Positions 8,090-16,154 of a DNA stretch of 64,000 nt are shown here, piece by piece. Numbering within the stretch: position 1 is the first letter of the stretch; every line of letters begins with the position of its first letter. The stretch covers positions 1 to 64,000 of the forward strand of contig CAIVEW010000050.1 in NCBI GenBank assembly GCA_903905065.1, read 5' to 3'. The translations under genes were made by a program, and so were the position numbers. The notes under the pieces are model-generated. The model was not told the DNA's origin and did not search any database. It saw only the letters and a list, made by a program, of their open reading frames with translations. This stretch comes from an uncultured Bacteroidota bacterium (GTDB lineage: Bacteria > Bacteroidota > Bacteroidia > Chitinophagales > Chitinophagaceae).

Positions 8090-9010
8090 ATGTCTTTATT
8101 GTTAGTAGGCACCATGGCATTTGATGCGCTGGAATCTCCATTTGGTAAGGTAGAACGCATCATAGGCGGCTCCGCCACATACGCTGCGTGGGCGGCATCC
8201 AGCTTTACAAAACCTATACATCTCATTTCCATTGTGGGCGGGGATTTTCCGCCAGAAGAGAAAACGGAACTGGAAGCCCGCAATGTAACCTTTGAGGGTG
8301 TAGAAGTGGTGCCCGACGGTAAGTGTTTTTTCTGGAGTGGCCGCTATCATCTCGACTTGAATACACGTGATACACTGGTTACCGAGCTTAACGTACTGGC
8401 TGATTTTAATCCCAAGGTACCGGCCAGCTATCAGGGTGCTGATTATGTGATGCTTGGCAACCTGGCGCCGGCAATACAGATAAGCGTACTAAACCAACTG
8501 AGCAAGCGCCCGAAACTGGTGATCATGGATACCATGAATTACTGGATAGATACAGCCATAGATGACCTGAAAAAGGTATTTGGCATGATAGACTTGCTGA
8601 TGGTGAATGACAGTGAAGCGCGCCAGTTAACCGGGGAACATTCACTGGTTAAAGCTGCCAAATCCATTCAGAAAATGGGACCAAAATATGTGATCATTAA
8701 AAAAGGAGAGCATGGTGCCCTGCTGTTTTATGAAAACAAAATATTCGCAGCCCCGGCTATGCCACTTGAGGATGTATTTGACCCCACGGGCGCGGGCGAT
8801 ACGTTTGCCGGCGGATTTATCGGTTACCTGGCAAGGATAAATGACATATCGTTCGAGAGCATGAAGGCGGCTATCATAATGGGTTCTGCGCTTGCATCTT
8901 ATTGTGTGGAGAAATTCGGGCCGATAAGGATGAAGGAAATAAATGTAGCAGATATAGATGCGAGGGTAAATGAATTTATAAATCTGGCGAATTTTGAAAT
9001 AAGAAATTGA
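8090..9010 (+). CDS. PfkB-family carbohydrate/nucleoside kinase
   Basis: 306 residues of the ribokinase/PfkB fold. IGGSATYAAWAAS near the N-terminus corresponds to the first substrate-binding signature, and DPTGAGDTFAGGFIGYL is the C-terminal PfkB signature with the catalytic Asp and anion hole. LMVNDSEARQLTG and VIIKKGEHGALL are the usual mid-domain motifs. It phosphorylates a sugar or nucleoside with ATP in the cytoplasm. The substrate (ribose, adenosine, or a sugar acid) cannot be assigned from sequence. The gene stands alone between two repeats. Confidence 0.88.
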   Translation: MSLLLVGTMAFDALESPFGKVERIIGGSATYAAWAASSFTKPIHLISIVGGDFPPEEKTELEARNVTFEGVEVVPDGKCFFWSGRYHLDLNTRDTLVTELNVLADFNPKVPASYQGADYVMLGNLAPAIQISVLNQLSKRPKLVIMDTMNYWIDTAIDDLKKVFGMIDLLMVNDSEARQLTGEHSLVKAAKSIQKMGPKYVIIKKGEHGALLFYENKIFAAPAMPLEDVFDPTGAGDTFAGGFIGYLARINDISFESMKAAIIMGSALASYCVEKFGPIRMKEINVADIDARVNEFINLANFEIRN

Positions 9011-9030
9011 TTAGTTTTTTCGTAGATGGT

Positions 9031-9058
9031 GTAGAGACGCAATGCATTGCGTCTCTAC
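9031..9058. repeat. Perfect 28-bp palindrome
   Basis: GTAGAGACGCAATG (9031-9044) is followed at once by its exact reverse complement (9045-9058). Palindromes of the form GTAGAGAC...GTCTCTAC recur in many bacterial genomes as dispersed repeats. Here it lies 3' of the PfkB gene, 14 bases before the next ATG, and has no T-run, so a plain terminator role is doubtful. Confidence 0.8.
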
Positions 9059-9072
9059 GAAATTAATAGAGA

Positions 9073-9954
9073 ATGAAGATAATACCTGGAGAAATTAAGA
9101 CGGCCCAGTTACACGCCTATTTGCTGGGTTCAATAGCACCGCGGCCTATTTGTTTTGCCAGCACCATAGATAAGGACGGCAATGCCAATCTTGCCCCTTT
9201 CAGCTTCTTTAATGTATTCGGCAGCAAGCCGCCGATCTGCATTTTTTCTCCGGCGCGCAGGGTGCGCGATAACACCATTAAGCATACGCTGGAGAATGTT
9301 TACGAGACTAAGGAAGTAGTGATAAATGTTGTGAACTATAACATAGTGCAACAGACTAACCTCGCTAGCTGTGAATACCCAAAAGGTGTGGATGAATTTG
9401 TGAAGGCGGGATTTACACCGGTTAAGTCGGACCTGGTAAGGCCGTTCCGCGTGAAGGAATCACCTGTACAACTGGAGTGCAAGTTGCTCCAAGTAATTGA
9501 AACAGGCAAAGAGGGTGGGGCAGCCAATCTTATCATCTGTGAGGTGGTGTGCATGCACATAGACGATAATGTGCTGGATGAACACGGCAAAATAGATCCC
9601 AATAAAATAGATCTCGTAGCGCGTATGGGGGCTGACTATTACTGCCGTGCGTCTGGCAGCGCAATATTTGAAGTGCACAAACCAAATGTGGAGCTTGGTA
9701 TAGGTGTAGATGCACTACCGGCCTATATACGCCACAGTAGCATACTAACCGGCAACAACCTGGGTATGCTGGGCAACTGCACTACCGTACCAGTAGTTGG
9801 CGAGTTGCTTCAAGACGAGCGGTTGGCAAATATTATGAGGACTTATACTCATGATGAGACCGCCAAAAAAGAAGCACTCCATCAATATGCTAAAGAATTG
9901 CTCGATGCAAAGGACGTAGATAAAGCGTGGCAAGTACTTTTGTCAGGAGAATAG
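9073..9954 (+). CDS. Flavin reductase-like FMN-binding protein
   Basis: 293 residues with the split-barrel flavin reductase domain in the first ~190: LLGSIAPRPICFASTID and NLAPFSFFNVFGSKPP are the flavin-binding segments, and DNTIKHTLENV and FVVN-like VVINVVNY follow. The C-terminal ~100 residues are an extension seen in the longer Bacteroidota members. Proteins of this family bind FMN and reduce flavin with NAD(P)H, or act as flavin-dependent oxidoreductases. No partner gene is adjacent, so the physiological role is open. Confidence 0.85.
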   Translation: MKIIPGEIKTAQLHAYLLGSIAPRPICFASTIDKDGNANLAPFSFFNVFGSKPPICIFSPARRVRDNTIKHTLENVYETKEVVINVVNYNIVQQTNLASCEYPKGVDEFVKAGFTPVKSDLVRPFRVKESPVQLECKLLQVIETGKEGGAANLIICEVVCMHIDDNVLDEHGKIDPNKIDLVARMGADYYCRASGSAIFEVHKPNVELGIGVDALPAYIRHSSILTGNNLGMLGNCTTVPVVGELLQDERLANIMRTYTHDETAKKEALHQYAKELLDAKDVDKAWQVLLSGE

Positions 9955-9997
9955 AAGTTGAGTACGCCTGTTTTATTAAAACCGGGCTGAACTACCG

Positions 9998-10291
9998 TTA
10001 TGCGGCTTTGATTATATTTCTGATTCCTTTAAGCTCGATTTTCTTTCCGGCATTCCACAGGTCAAAATCACGTTGCATATTCATCCAGAGTTCCGGAGAG
10101 GTGTTAAGAGCTTTTGACAATCGTAACGCCATTTCCGCGCTCACACCCGAATGTCCGTTAATGATAAGGGATATGGTTCTACGGCCGACGCCAAGGACTG
10201 CACTAAAATCCGAAATTCCAATACCCAGCGGCTCAATATACATCTCTTTCAATATTTCGCCAGGATGTACTGGGGGCATTTCTCTTTTCAT
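9998..10291 (-). CDS. higA: HigA-family antitoxin (XRE helix-turn-helix)
   Basis: 97 residues beginning MKREMPPVHPGEILKEMYI, the HigA signature, followed by an XRE-type HTH (ISDFSAVLGVGRRTISLIIN) and the conserved SAEMALRLSKALNTSPELW. It binds HigB to block toxicity and represses the operon through the palindrome at 10592-10610. It lies 13 bases downstream of higB on the same strand, the inverted toxin-first order usual for higBA. Confidence 0.93.
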   Translation of the reverse strand: MKREMPPVHPGEILKEMYIEPLGIGISDFSAVLGVGRRTISLIINGHSGVSAEMALRLSKALNTSPELWMNMQRDFDLWNAGKKIELKGIRNIIKAA

Positions 10292-10304
10292 TTCTATCGT
10301 TTTT

Positions 10305-10583
10305 TTAATGATAATCTAAATAATCTATTAAATGAGCATCCCCATTTTCAATGCGAAAAATTATTCTGTAATTTCCCGTCACAGTAACAGACCAGAATCC
10401 CTTTAGCTCTCCTTTTAATGGATGTAGGTCCGCGCCTGGAAAATTCATGTCTTCTGCTTTTGACGCACCGTTGAGAAGCGTTAATATATTTCTGATTTTT
10501 TTTACTTGGTTTTGGGCCAACTTTGTAGCATCATTTTTCGTCCATAGCAGTTTTAAACCTTTATGACTAATGCTGACGATCAT
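10305..10583 (-). CDS. higB: HigB-family toxin (RelE-like mRNA interferase)
   Basis: 92 residues from MIVSISHKGLKLLW; an upstream in-frame ATG at 10628 would read through the operator, so the shorter start is preferred. DATKLAQNQVKKIRNILTLL, LHPLKGELKGFWSVTV and NYRIIFRIENGDAHLIDYLDYH match the HigB/RelE fold, a ribosome-dependent mRNA endonuclease. It is paired with higA and lies just below a palindromic operator. Confidence 0.92.
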   Translation of the reverse strand: MIVSISHKGLKLLWTKNDATKLAQNQVKKIRNILTLLNGASKAEDMNFPGADLHPLKGELKGFWSVTVTGNYRIIFRIENGDAHLIDYLDYH

Positions 10584-10591
10584 TCTGCAAA

Positions 10592-10610
10592 TGTAACAAC
10601 TATTGTTACA
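10592..10610 (-). promoter_or_regulatory. Probable HigA operator
   Basis: TGTAACAA-CTA-TTGTTACA is a perfect 8-bp inverted repeat ending 8 bases before the higB start. Its size and place are typical of the site bound by a dimeric HigA for autorepression. The palindrome is seen; binding by HigA is inferred. Confidence 0.75.
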
Positions 10611-10661
10611 TTTTGGAAATAATTCCAATTATATAAATTCAATTAGTACCAGAAAGGATCA

Positions 10662-12344
10662 TCATCGCTTCACTACTTTCAGCACCTGTTGCTGTGTGCC
10701 GGAGTTTGCTTTGAGCATATAGACACCAGCTGGTAGCTCCGGAACGGGAATGGCAAATGGTGAGTTGTAGCCCTTGAGCAGATAGTACTGTTCAGAAAAT
10801 ACCTGCCTGCCAGCCATATCCATAAGTCGGAAATCAATATTGCCCGATGCGTTGGGAGAAACAGAAAGAGTTAGCTCATCAGTAAATGGATTTGGAGTTG
10901 CTATTACCCATTTCCCTGGTGCAAATGGGGTAGGGGTATCCCGCACATTAAGCAACTGCGCCGTGCACTCAAAGTTTGGTACACCAAAACCTATCTGGTT
11001 TCCGGGCGTAGTGTATTGACTGGCACATTTTATGATTGCATTCCTGATCTGTGCAGGTGTGGCTGCCGGGGTCCCCTCCCAAAGGCAAGTGGCCCAGCCC
11101 GCTACTTGCGGCGTAGAAAAAGAGGTGCCATCAGCAGAGGTATACGAACCGCTGTTAAGTACTACGGCCGCGCTTCCCATAGCGCTTACATCAGGCTTCA
11201 TCACTCCCGCCGCATTAGGTCCGTATCCGCTGAAAGGGGATACGGTGCCGGCATTATCGGTAGAGCCGATGGTCAGTGCACTGTCGGCATCCCCGGGCGT
11301 GAGTATATGTGTGCCCCAGCCTGGTACGGAACTGCCATCATTACCCGCAGTAGCAACAAAGAGCATCCCTTTGCTGGTAGCAATATTTGCGGCTTTTGCG
11401 GCTATAGTTGTCGCTCCGTCAAGCTGTGAAAATACCTGCCCCGAACCGGGCGGATAGTTAAAAATGTCGTAACCCAGGGATTCCGTAATTACATCCGCGC
11501 CTATGCTATCAGCGCGTTCGGCCGCACAAAGCATGTTGTCGAGTTCCAACGGTTGATCGTCCGGATTGTACTCAGTGAGATAAAGAGCATACGATGCCTT
11601 GGGCGCTGAGCCTACAAATGTTCCCGGCCAGTAGCCCGCCATTTCTGACAGAACCATGGCGCCGTGACTGTCCTGCTGAAAGACATTAGCATTATTCCAG
11701 ACAAAGTCGAATGTATCCACTATCCTGCCGGCGGCCAACAAGCTGTCAAACCCCGGGTTGGTAAACACATCGATAAATCCCGCGTCAAATACGGCTATGA
11801 GTTTCCCTTCACCGTTGTAACCCTTGTCATGCAGGTAATTGCCGTTCACAAGTACGGTTTGGGGGCAGGTATTGCCATAATAGGAAAGATCACAAGTCTC
11901 GGTTGATCTGGAAGATGCTGAGGATAACGTTCCCGCAGTATTCGATGACCGATGATGAAGGCCGGTGGCGTAATAACCAACGAGCGTGATATTGCTGATA
12001 TAAGGTTTGCCGGTAAGCGAGAGTATCTGTGCGGAATCGGTAACCAGTACCATACACATATTCAGCCACTTAGAGGTCTCGTGCAGGACACCGCCTGTGA
12101 GGGTAATTACACTATCCACATAGGTTGCATTTACCGGCAGGTCAGTGCTGTCAATAGCTATGCCTTGTGTGGAGCGGCGCGCCAACGCGCGCGGTGACAA
12201 ATAGGCTGAAGGAGTACTTTGGCTGTAAGGGGTGTTGTTCTTATCAGTGAAGGTAACCTGGAAAGCAAATTGTTGCTGTGCATTTGTCCGATATGCCTGC
12301 ATTAATGCGAGCATAACAAACAGCCATTTCACTTTCCTGAACAT
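10662..12344 (-). CDS. Secreted S8 (subtilisin-like) serine protease with T9SS sorting domain
   Basis: 560 residues. A signal peptide (MFRKVKWLFVMLALMQAYRTNA) precedes the protease. The catalytic triad is in order: Asp in IAVFDAGFIDV, His in DSHGAMVLSEMAG, Ser in GTSFSTPQVAGWATCLW. The final ~85 residues are a T9SS sorting domain (WVIATPNPFTDELTLSVS ... PAGVYMLKANSG), so the enzyme is exported across the outer membrane and released or anchored at the surface. It starts 2 bases after the stop of the lipoprotein gene at 12347 on the same strand, which points to translational coupling. Confidence 0.92.
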   Translation of the reverse strand: MFRKVKWLFVMLALMQAYRTNAQQQFAFQVTFTDKNNTPYSQSTPSAYLSPRALARRSTQGIAIDSTDLPVNATYVDSVITLTGGVLHETSKWLNMCMVLVTDSAQILSLTGKPYISNITLVGYYATGLHHRSSNTAGTLSSASSRSTETCDLSYYGNTCPQTVLVNGNYLHDKGYNGEGKLIAVFDAGFIDVFTNPGFDSLLAAGRIVDTFDFVWNNANVFQQDSHGAMVLSEMAGYWPGTFVGSAPKASYALYLTEYNPDDQPLELDNMLCAAERADSIGADVITESLGYDIFNYPPGSGQVFSQLDGATTIAAKAANIATSKGMLFVATAGNDGSSVPGWGTHILTPGDADSALTIGSTDNAGTVSPFSGYGPNAAGVMKPDVSAMGSAAVVLNSGSYTSADGTSFSTPQVAGWATCLWEGTPAATPAQIRNAIIKCASQYTTPGNQIGFGVPNFECTAQLLNVRDTPTPFAPGKWVIATPNPFTDELTLSVSPNASGNIDFRLMDMAGRQVFSEQYYLLKGYNSPFAIPVPELPAGVYMLKANSGTQQQVLKVVKR

Positions 12345-12346
12345 AA

Positions 12347-13132
12347 TTAGTTATAATCTATCGCCTTCATGATCACGGAATATCCATTCCAGCAACTGGC
12401 GTCATTGGCATTCCAGGTGTAGTGCGTCCATTCCTTATAGATCATACCTACGTTATAGGCATATACTTCTTTTGCAAACGTACGATACCCGGTAACTGCA
12501 GAATCAACATTGGTATAGTTAACGTTTTCATTGTCCTCAAGTACACTAACGGTATTATCAAAATTGATCTGGCCGTTGAAATAGGACATGTGGTAGTTCT
12601 GATAAGAATAATTCCAGTTTTGCAGGTAAGTGAAAGTAGGGTTACCAATTTGCGCATATTGGTTGCCCTTCCAGGTGTAACCATTGCTGATAGGGAAGAT
12701 CATTTTCACATACTGTGTACCATCCTGCGTATAAAGCAAACTCTGAGTCACTGGTGCGTTAAGGTCTGTCACGGGTGTTTCAGTCGGCGTCAGCAGGATA
12801 ACGCTGCTTCCTTGCCAATATCCGCCGTCGTAAGGGCGATAATACACATCCATAATGTATGATAAACGATTCTGATCATCCCTGAACGTATCTGTTACTG
12901 CATACTTCAACTGGCATTTCACTTCATACCTTACGCAAGTATCGAACCCGAAAAAATTATTTCCAGCGCCGATATAGTACACGGAGTCAACCGAATAAGT
13001 AACATAGTGTCCGAATTTTATCGGAAAATAATTCATCGTTGCGTCGGCAGTGCTTTTGTTACTTTTTCTGCAAGAAAATGCGGCAAAGCAGATCGTCACT
13101 AACAATAAACCAGTTAAGATTTTTTTATACAT
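12347..13132 (-). CDS. Lipoprotein of unknown function, coupled to the protease gene
   Basis: 261 residues from MYKKILTGLLLVTICFAAFSC; an ATG eight codons upstream is less likely because it would lengthen the n-region of the lipoprotein signal. The mature protein is rich in Tyr, Asn and Thr (NWNYSYQNYHMSYFNG) with no domain I recognise; it reads like a beta-sandwich surface lipoprotein. Its stop is 2 bases from the start of the T9SS subtilase, so the two are probably made together. Confidence 0.72.
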   Translation of the reverse strand: MYKKILTGLLLVTICFAAFSCRKSNKSTADATMNYFPIKFGHYVTYSVDSVYYIGAGNNFFGFDTCVRYEVKCQLKYAVTDTFRDDQNRLSYIMDVYYRPYDGGYWQGSSVILLTPTETPVTDLNAPVTQSLLYTQDGTQYVKMIFPISNGYTWKGNQYAQIGNPTFTYLQNWNYSYQNYHMSYFNGQINFDNTVSVLEDNENVNYTNVDSAVTGYRTFAKEVYAYNVGMIYKEWTHYTWNANDASCWNGYSVIMKAIDYN

Positions 13133-13310
13133 AATATACCGGCTGTGATATTTCACGTAAATATAAATAAAGAATCGAAATTAGCTAAAAATACTTGGGA
13201 AAAAGGTAACAAGTTGATAAGGATATGTGGATAAGTAGCGGTATGCGGATAAAACCTGATCAAACTATCAATAATGTATCACTCAACTTGTCGACCTATC
13301 AACTTATCTC

Positions 13311-14414
13311 TTACCCCATCTTCTGAATGATTCCACCGGCTACTACGTCATCTCCCTCATAGATCACTGCCGACTGCCCCGGGGCTATACTGCTCACCGC
13401 ATGCCTGAAATTCACATGCACCCCGCCCGGCACATTAGTTAGTATGCTTTCCGTTCCCGGATCACGATACCTGATCTTGGTAATTGCTTCCATATTATCC
13501 GGTATCGAGTCATATTTTACCATATTTAGACCGCGAACGAGCATTTCGCTCCCCTGCAGTTCATGAATTTCACCTAGCACCACTGTATTTGTTTCCGGCA
13601 GTATGTTGGTAACATACATTGGCCTGCCCATCGCTACCTCCAGGCCCTTTCGCTGCCCTATGGTATAAAATGGATAACCGCTATGCTTGCCTACTTTAGT
13701 GCCGTCTGTAAGCACAAAGTCACCGCCATTCACTCTTTCTTCCAGTCCGGCCACATTCCTTTTCAGGAAGCCCCTATAGTCATTATCCGGCACAAAGCAG
13801 ATTTCGTAGCTCTCCGCTTTTTTTGCGAGATCTTCGTAGCCCATGTCGAAGGCTATCTGGCGCACTTCCGTTTTCAGCAGATCGCCGAGTGGATAAATAC
13901 TGCGGCTGAGGCAGTCCTGGCCCAGTCCCCACAGCACATAACTCTGGTCCTTGGTCAGGTCTTTCGCCCTGGATAGGACATGCCGGTTGTTTTCTTCACG
14001 CACTTTTACGTAATGCCCGGTAGCTATATAGTCACAATCCAGCGAATTAGCGCGCTTCAGCAACGCGGCCCACTTGATGTGGGTATTGCACAGCACACAT
14101 GGATTTGGCGTGCGCCCGGCAATGTATTCTTCTACGAAATTATCTACAACATGATTTCCGAATTCTTCCCTTATATCCAGCACATAATGCGGGAATCCAT
14201 GCTGAACGGCGGCCATCCGTGCATCGTTGAACGAGTCCAGGTTGCAGCAGCCGGTTTCTTTCTTCCCCTTGCCACCACCACCGGCTGAAGCATAATCCCA
14301 GGTCTTCATCGTAATGCCCACCACTTCGTAGCCCTGGTCATGCAGCATAAGTGCGCTCACAGTACTATCTATACCGCCGCTCATAGCCACTAAAACCTTC
14401 CCTCTCTTACTCAT
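13311..14414 (-). CDS. mnmA: tRNA-specific 2-thiouridylase MnmA
   Basis: 367 residues from MSKRGKVLVAMSGGIDST; a start four codons upstream (14426) is possible. The PP-loop SGGIDST binds ATP. NPCVLCNTHIKW holds the first catalytic Cys and SYEICFVPDNDY the second, which together deliver sulfur to U34 of tRNA-Lys, -Glu and -Gln. GQRKGLEVAMGRPMYV and the C-terminal beta-barrel are intact. Length and motifs match the family throughout. Confidence 0.95.
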   Translation of the reverse strand: MSKRGKVLVAMSGGIDSTVSALMLHDQGYEVVGITMKTWDYASAGGGGKGKKETGCCNLDSFNDARMAAVQHGFPHYVLDIREEFGNHVVDNFVEEYIAGRTPNPCVLCNTHIKWAALLKRANSLDCDYIATGHYVKVREENNRHVLSRAKDLTKDQSYVLWGLGQDCLSRSIYPLGDLLKTEVRQIAFDMGYEDLAKKAESYEICFVPDNDYRGFLKRNVAGLEERVNGGDFVLTDGTKVGKHSGYPFYTIGQRKGLEVAMGRPMYVTNILPETNTVVLGEIHELQGSEMLVRGLNMVKYDSIPDNMEAITKIRYRDPGTESILTNVPGGVHVNFRHAVSSIAPGQSAVIYEGDDVVAGGIIQKMG

Positions 14415-14555
14415 AATGAGGCGCAAAGGTACGAATTACAAAAGAAATGCTTATTCGATACGTTTATAGGCCAATAGGACCACAACTCCGCTGATAATAA
14501 TCATATTTTTTGACCCTCCGGCGTGATAATTTTGATACGGCAATCAAATACCTAT

Positions 14556-14975
14556 ATGGCATACAAACGCAAAACCTGGGAGGAAAAAATGAATAACGGC
14601 CACTCGTGGAAAGTGGAAGTTGTTGACCACAAATTTGCGGATATTCCGGAAGGATCGACTATGTTGGTCCCTACGCCAGAGATCGTGGATACATACATCC
14701 GTTCTATTCCGGAAGGCATTGGTGCAACATTACAGCAAATGCGAAAAGACCTGGCAGCCGACTATCATGCCCAATATTGCTGTCCTATAACATCCGGTAT
14801 TTTTTTACGGATAGCAGCGGAGGCTGCATATGAACAATTTGCAGCGGGCAAATCAATGAAAAAAATAACACCATTCTGGCGAATTATAGATAGCAAGGCT
14901 CCTGTCGCAAAGAAACTCACTTTTGGAACGGAATTTGTAAAACAGCAGCGCGCAAAAGAGGGGTTGAAGTTCTGA
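14556..14975 (+). CDS. MGMT-family protein lacking the PCHR active site
   Basis: 139 residues from MAYKRKTWEEKMNNGHSW; the longer reading from 14523 adds 11 residues without support. STMLVPTPEIVDTYIRSIPEG and CCPITSGIFLRIAAEAA match a small family usually labelled MGMT family protein, related to the DNA-binding domain of alkyltransferases. The methyl-accepting PCHR motif is absent; a CPIT sequence stands in its region. It may bind DNA without alkyl transfer, like alkyltransferase-like proteins, but no activity can be stated. Confidence 0.7.
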   Translation: MAYKRKTWEEKMNNGHSWKVEVVDHKFADIPEGSTMLVPTPEIVDTYIRSIPEGIGATLQQMRKDLAADYHAQYCCPITSGIFLRIAAEAAYEQFAAGKSMKKITPFWRIIDSKAPVAKKLTFGTEFVKQQRAKEGLKF

Positions 14976-14985
14976 TCAATAATTC

Positions 14986-15339
14986 TCAGTACATCGTCTG
15001 CTGCTTGCTCTTGTTCTGCCAGCCGGCGTCGCTCTTGTACTCGGTGAAATAAATGACCAGCTCTGCATCACTTTTATAGTCTGTGAAGTAGATCTTCTTT
15101 TTAGCATCGCTTTGGTATTCTGTGAAGTACCAGATGCCATTATTTCCATCTGCATCGCTCTTGTATTGTGTTTTATACACGACCAGGTCGGCATCGCTTT
15201 TGTACTTGGTAACATACACTTTCACATTCGCATCACTGGAATACTTGGTTGAATAGACAACTTGTCCATATGACATAAGGTTGAATGTGGAAATAATCAT
15301 AATAAAAAGAAATCTGTAAGAATACTTTTGTAATGACAT
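14986..15339 (-). CDS. DUF6150-family secreted repeat protein
   Basis: 117 residues from MSLQKYSYRFLFIMIISTF, a signal peptide ending near SYGQ. The rest is six copies of a ~13-16 residue unit built on V(Y)xTxYKSDADLxVY, e.g. VYVTKYKSDADL and IYFTDYKSDAEL. This is the pattern of DUF6150, common in Bacteroidota and of unknown function. Upstream in-frame codons to 15540 overlap ispD on the other strand and have no signal character, so the start at 15339 is used. It is divergent from ispD. Confidence 0.8.
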   Translation of the reverse strand: MSLQKYSYRFLFIMIISTFNLMSYGQVVYSTKYSSDANVKVYVTKYKSDADLVVYKTQYKSDADGNNGIWYFTEYQSDAKKKIYFTDYKSDAELVIYFTEYKSDAGWQNKSKQQTMY

Positions 15340-15387
15340 AGGAAATGCGTTTTTTTGTGTGCTGTAAGCCCAATAAAAGTAAACACT

Positions 15388-16068
15388 ATGAGTGACATCA
15401 GGAAATACGCAGTAGTAGTAGCAGGTGGCCGCGGCCTGCGCATGGGCGCGGCGGTTCCAAAACAGTTTCTGCCGCTGCTGGGCAAGCCGCTGCTGTGTTA
15501 CGCGATCCAGGCATTTGCGGCCACATTGAGGGGTATCCACATTATTCTTGTGTTGCCAACCGACCAGCTCAACAGCGCCAAAACTGTGCTCAAATCATAC
15601 CTCGGCAACATAGATGTTACAACCGTAGCGGGTGGTGATACCCGTTATGAAAGTGTGCAAAATGGCCTTTCAAAAGTTAACGATGATGGAGTGGTATTTG
15701 TGCATGATGGTGTACGTCCTTTGCTTTCACCGGAACTGATTCAGCGTTGCTATCAGCAGACTTTAGAAAAGGGTAGTGCCATTCCGGTAATTCCGGTTAT
15801 GGAGAGCATACGTATTATTGACGTTGATGGCTCAAAGTCTATCAACAGGGAGCAATTGCGTATCATACAGACGCCGCAAACATTCCTCACTAAGATAATC
15901 CTTCCGGCGTTCCAGCAGTCATTTCAGCCTTCTTTCACTGACGAAGCAAATGTTGTAGAGTCCTATGGCACGCCCATTCATCTTATTGACGGCGCTTTAG
16001 AGAATATCAAAGTAACCACTCCAGAAGATATGCTGATAGCAGAAACGCTGCTGAAAGCAAGTTCTTAA
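15388..16068 (+). CDS. ispD: 2-C-methyl-D-erythritol 4-phosphate cytidylyltransferase
   Basis: 226 residues from MSDIRKYAVVVAGGRGLRMG; the in-frame ATG at 15355 is unlikely. The CTP-binding loop AGGRGLRMGAAVPKQFLPL, VVFVHDGVRPLLS and INREQLRIIQTPQTF are the IspD motifs. It makes CDP-ME in the non-mevalonate isoprenoid pathway, supplying undecaprenyl carriers and menaquinone side chains; menaquinone methylation is represented by the gene at 18879. Confidence 0.94.
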   Translation: MSDIRKYAVVVAGGRGLRMGAAVPKQFLPLLGKPLLCYAIQAFAATLRGIHIILVLPTDQLNSAKTVLKSYLGNIDVTTVAGGDTRYESVQNGLSKVNDDGVVFVHDGVRPLLSPELIQRCYQQTLEKGSAIPVIPVMESIRIIDVDGSKSINREQLRIIQTPQTFLTKIILPAFQQSFQPSFTDEANVVESYGTPIHLIDGALENIKVTTPEDMLIAETLLKASS

Positions 16069-16154
16069 AAAGTTTAACGAGGCAATAGGTTAATAAGTCT
16101 GTCACCCTACCAGTGCCGTTTCTCACACTGGCAAATCCTGCGTATTTTTATGGA

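Noticed and set aside
15340-15540. N-terminal extension of the DUF6150 gene
   Set aside because: It overlaps ispD antisense and lies before a clean signal peptide starting at 15339.
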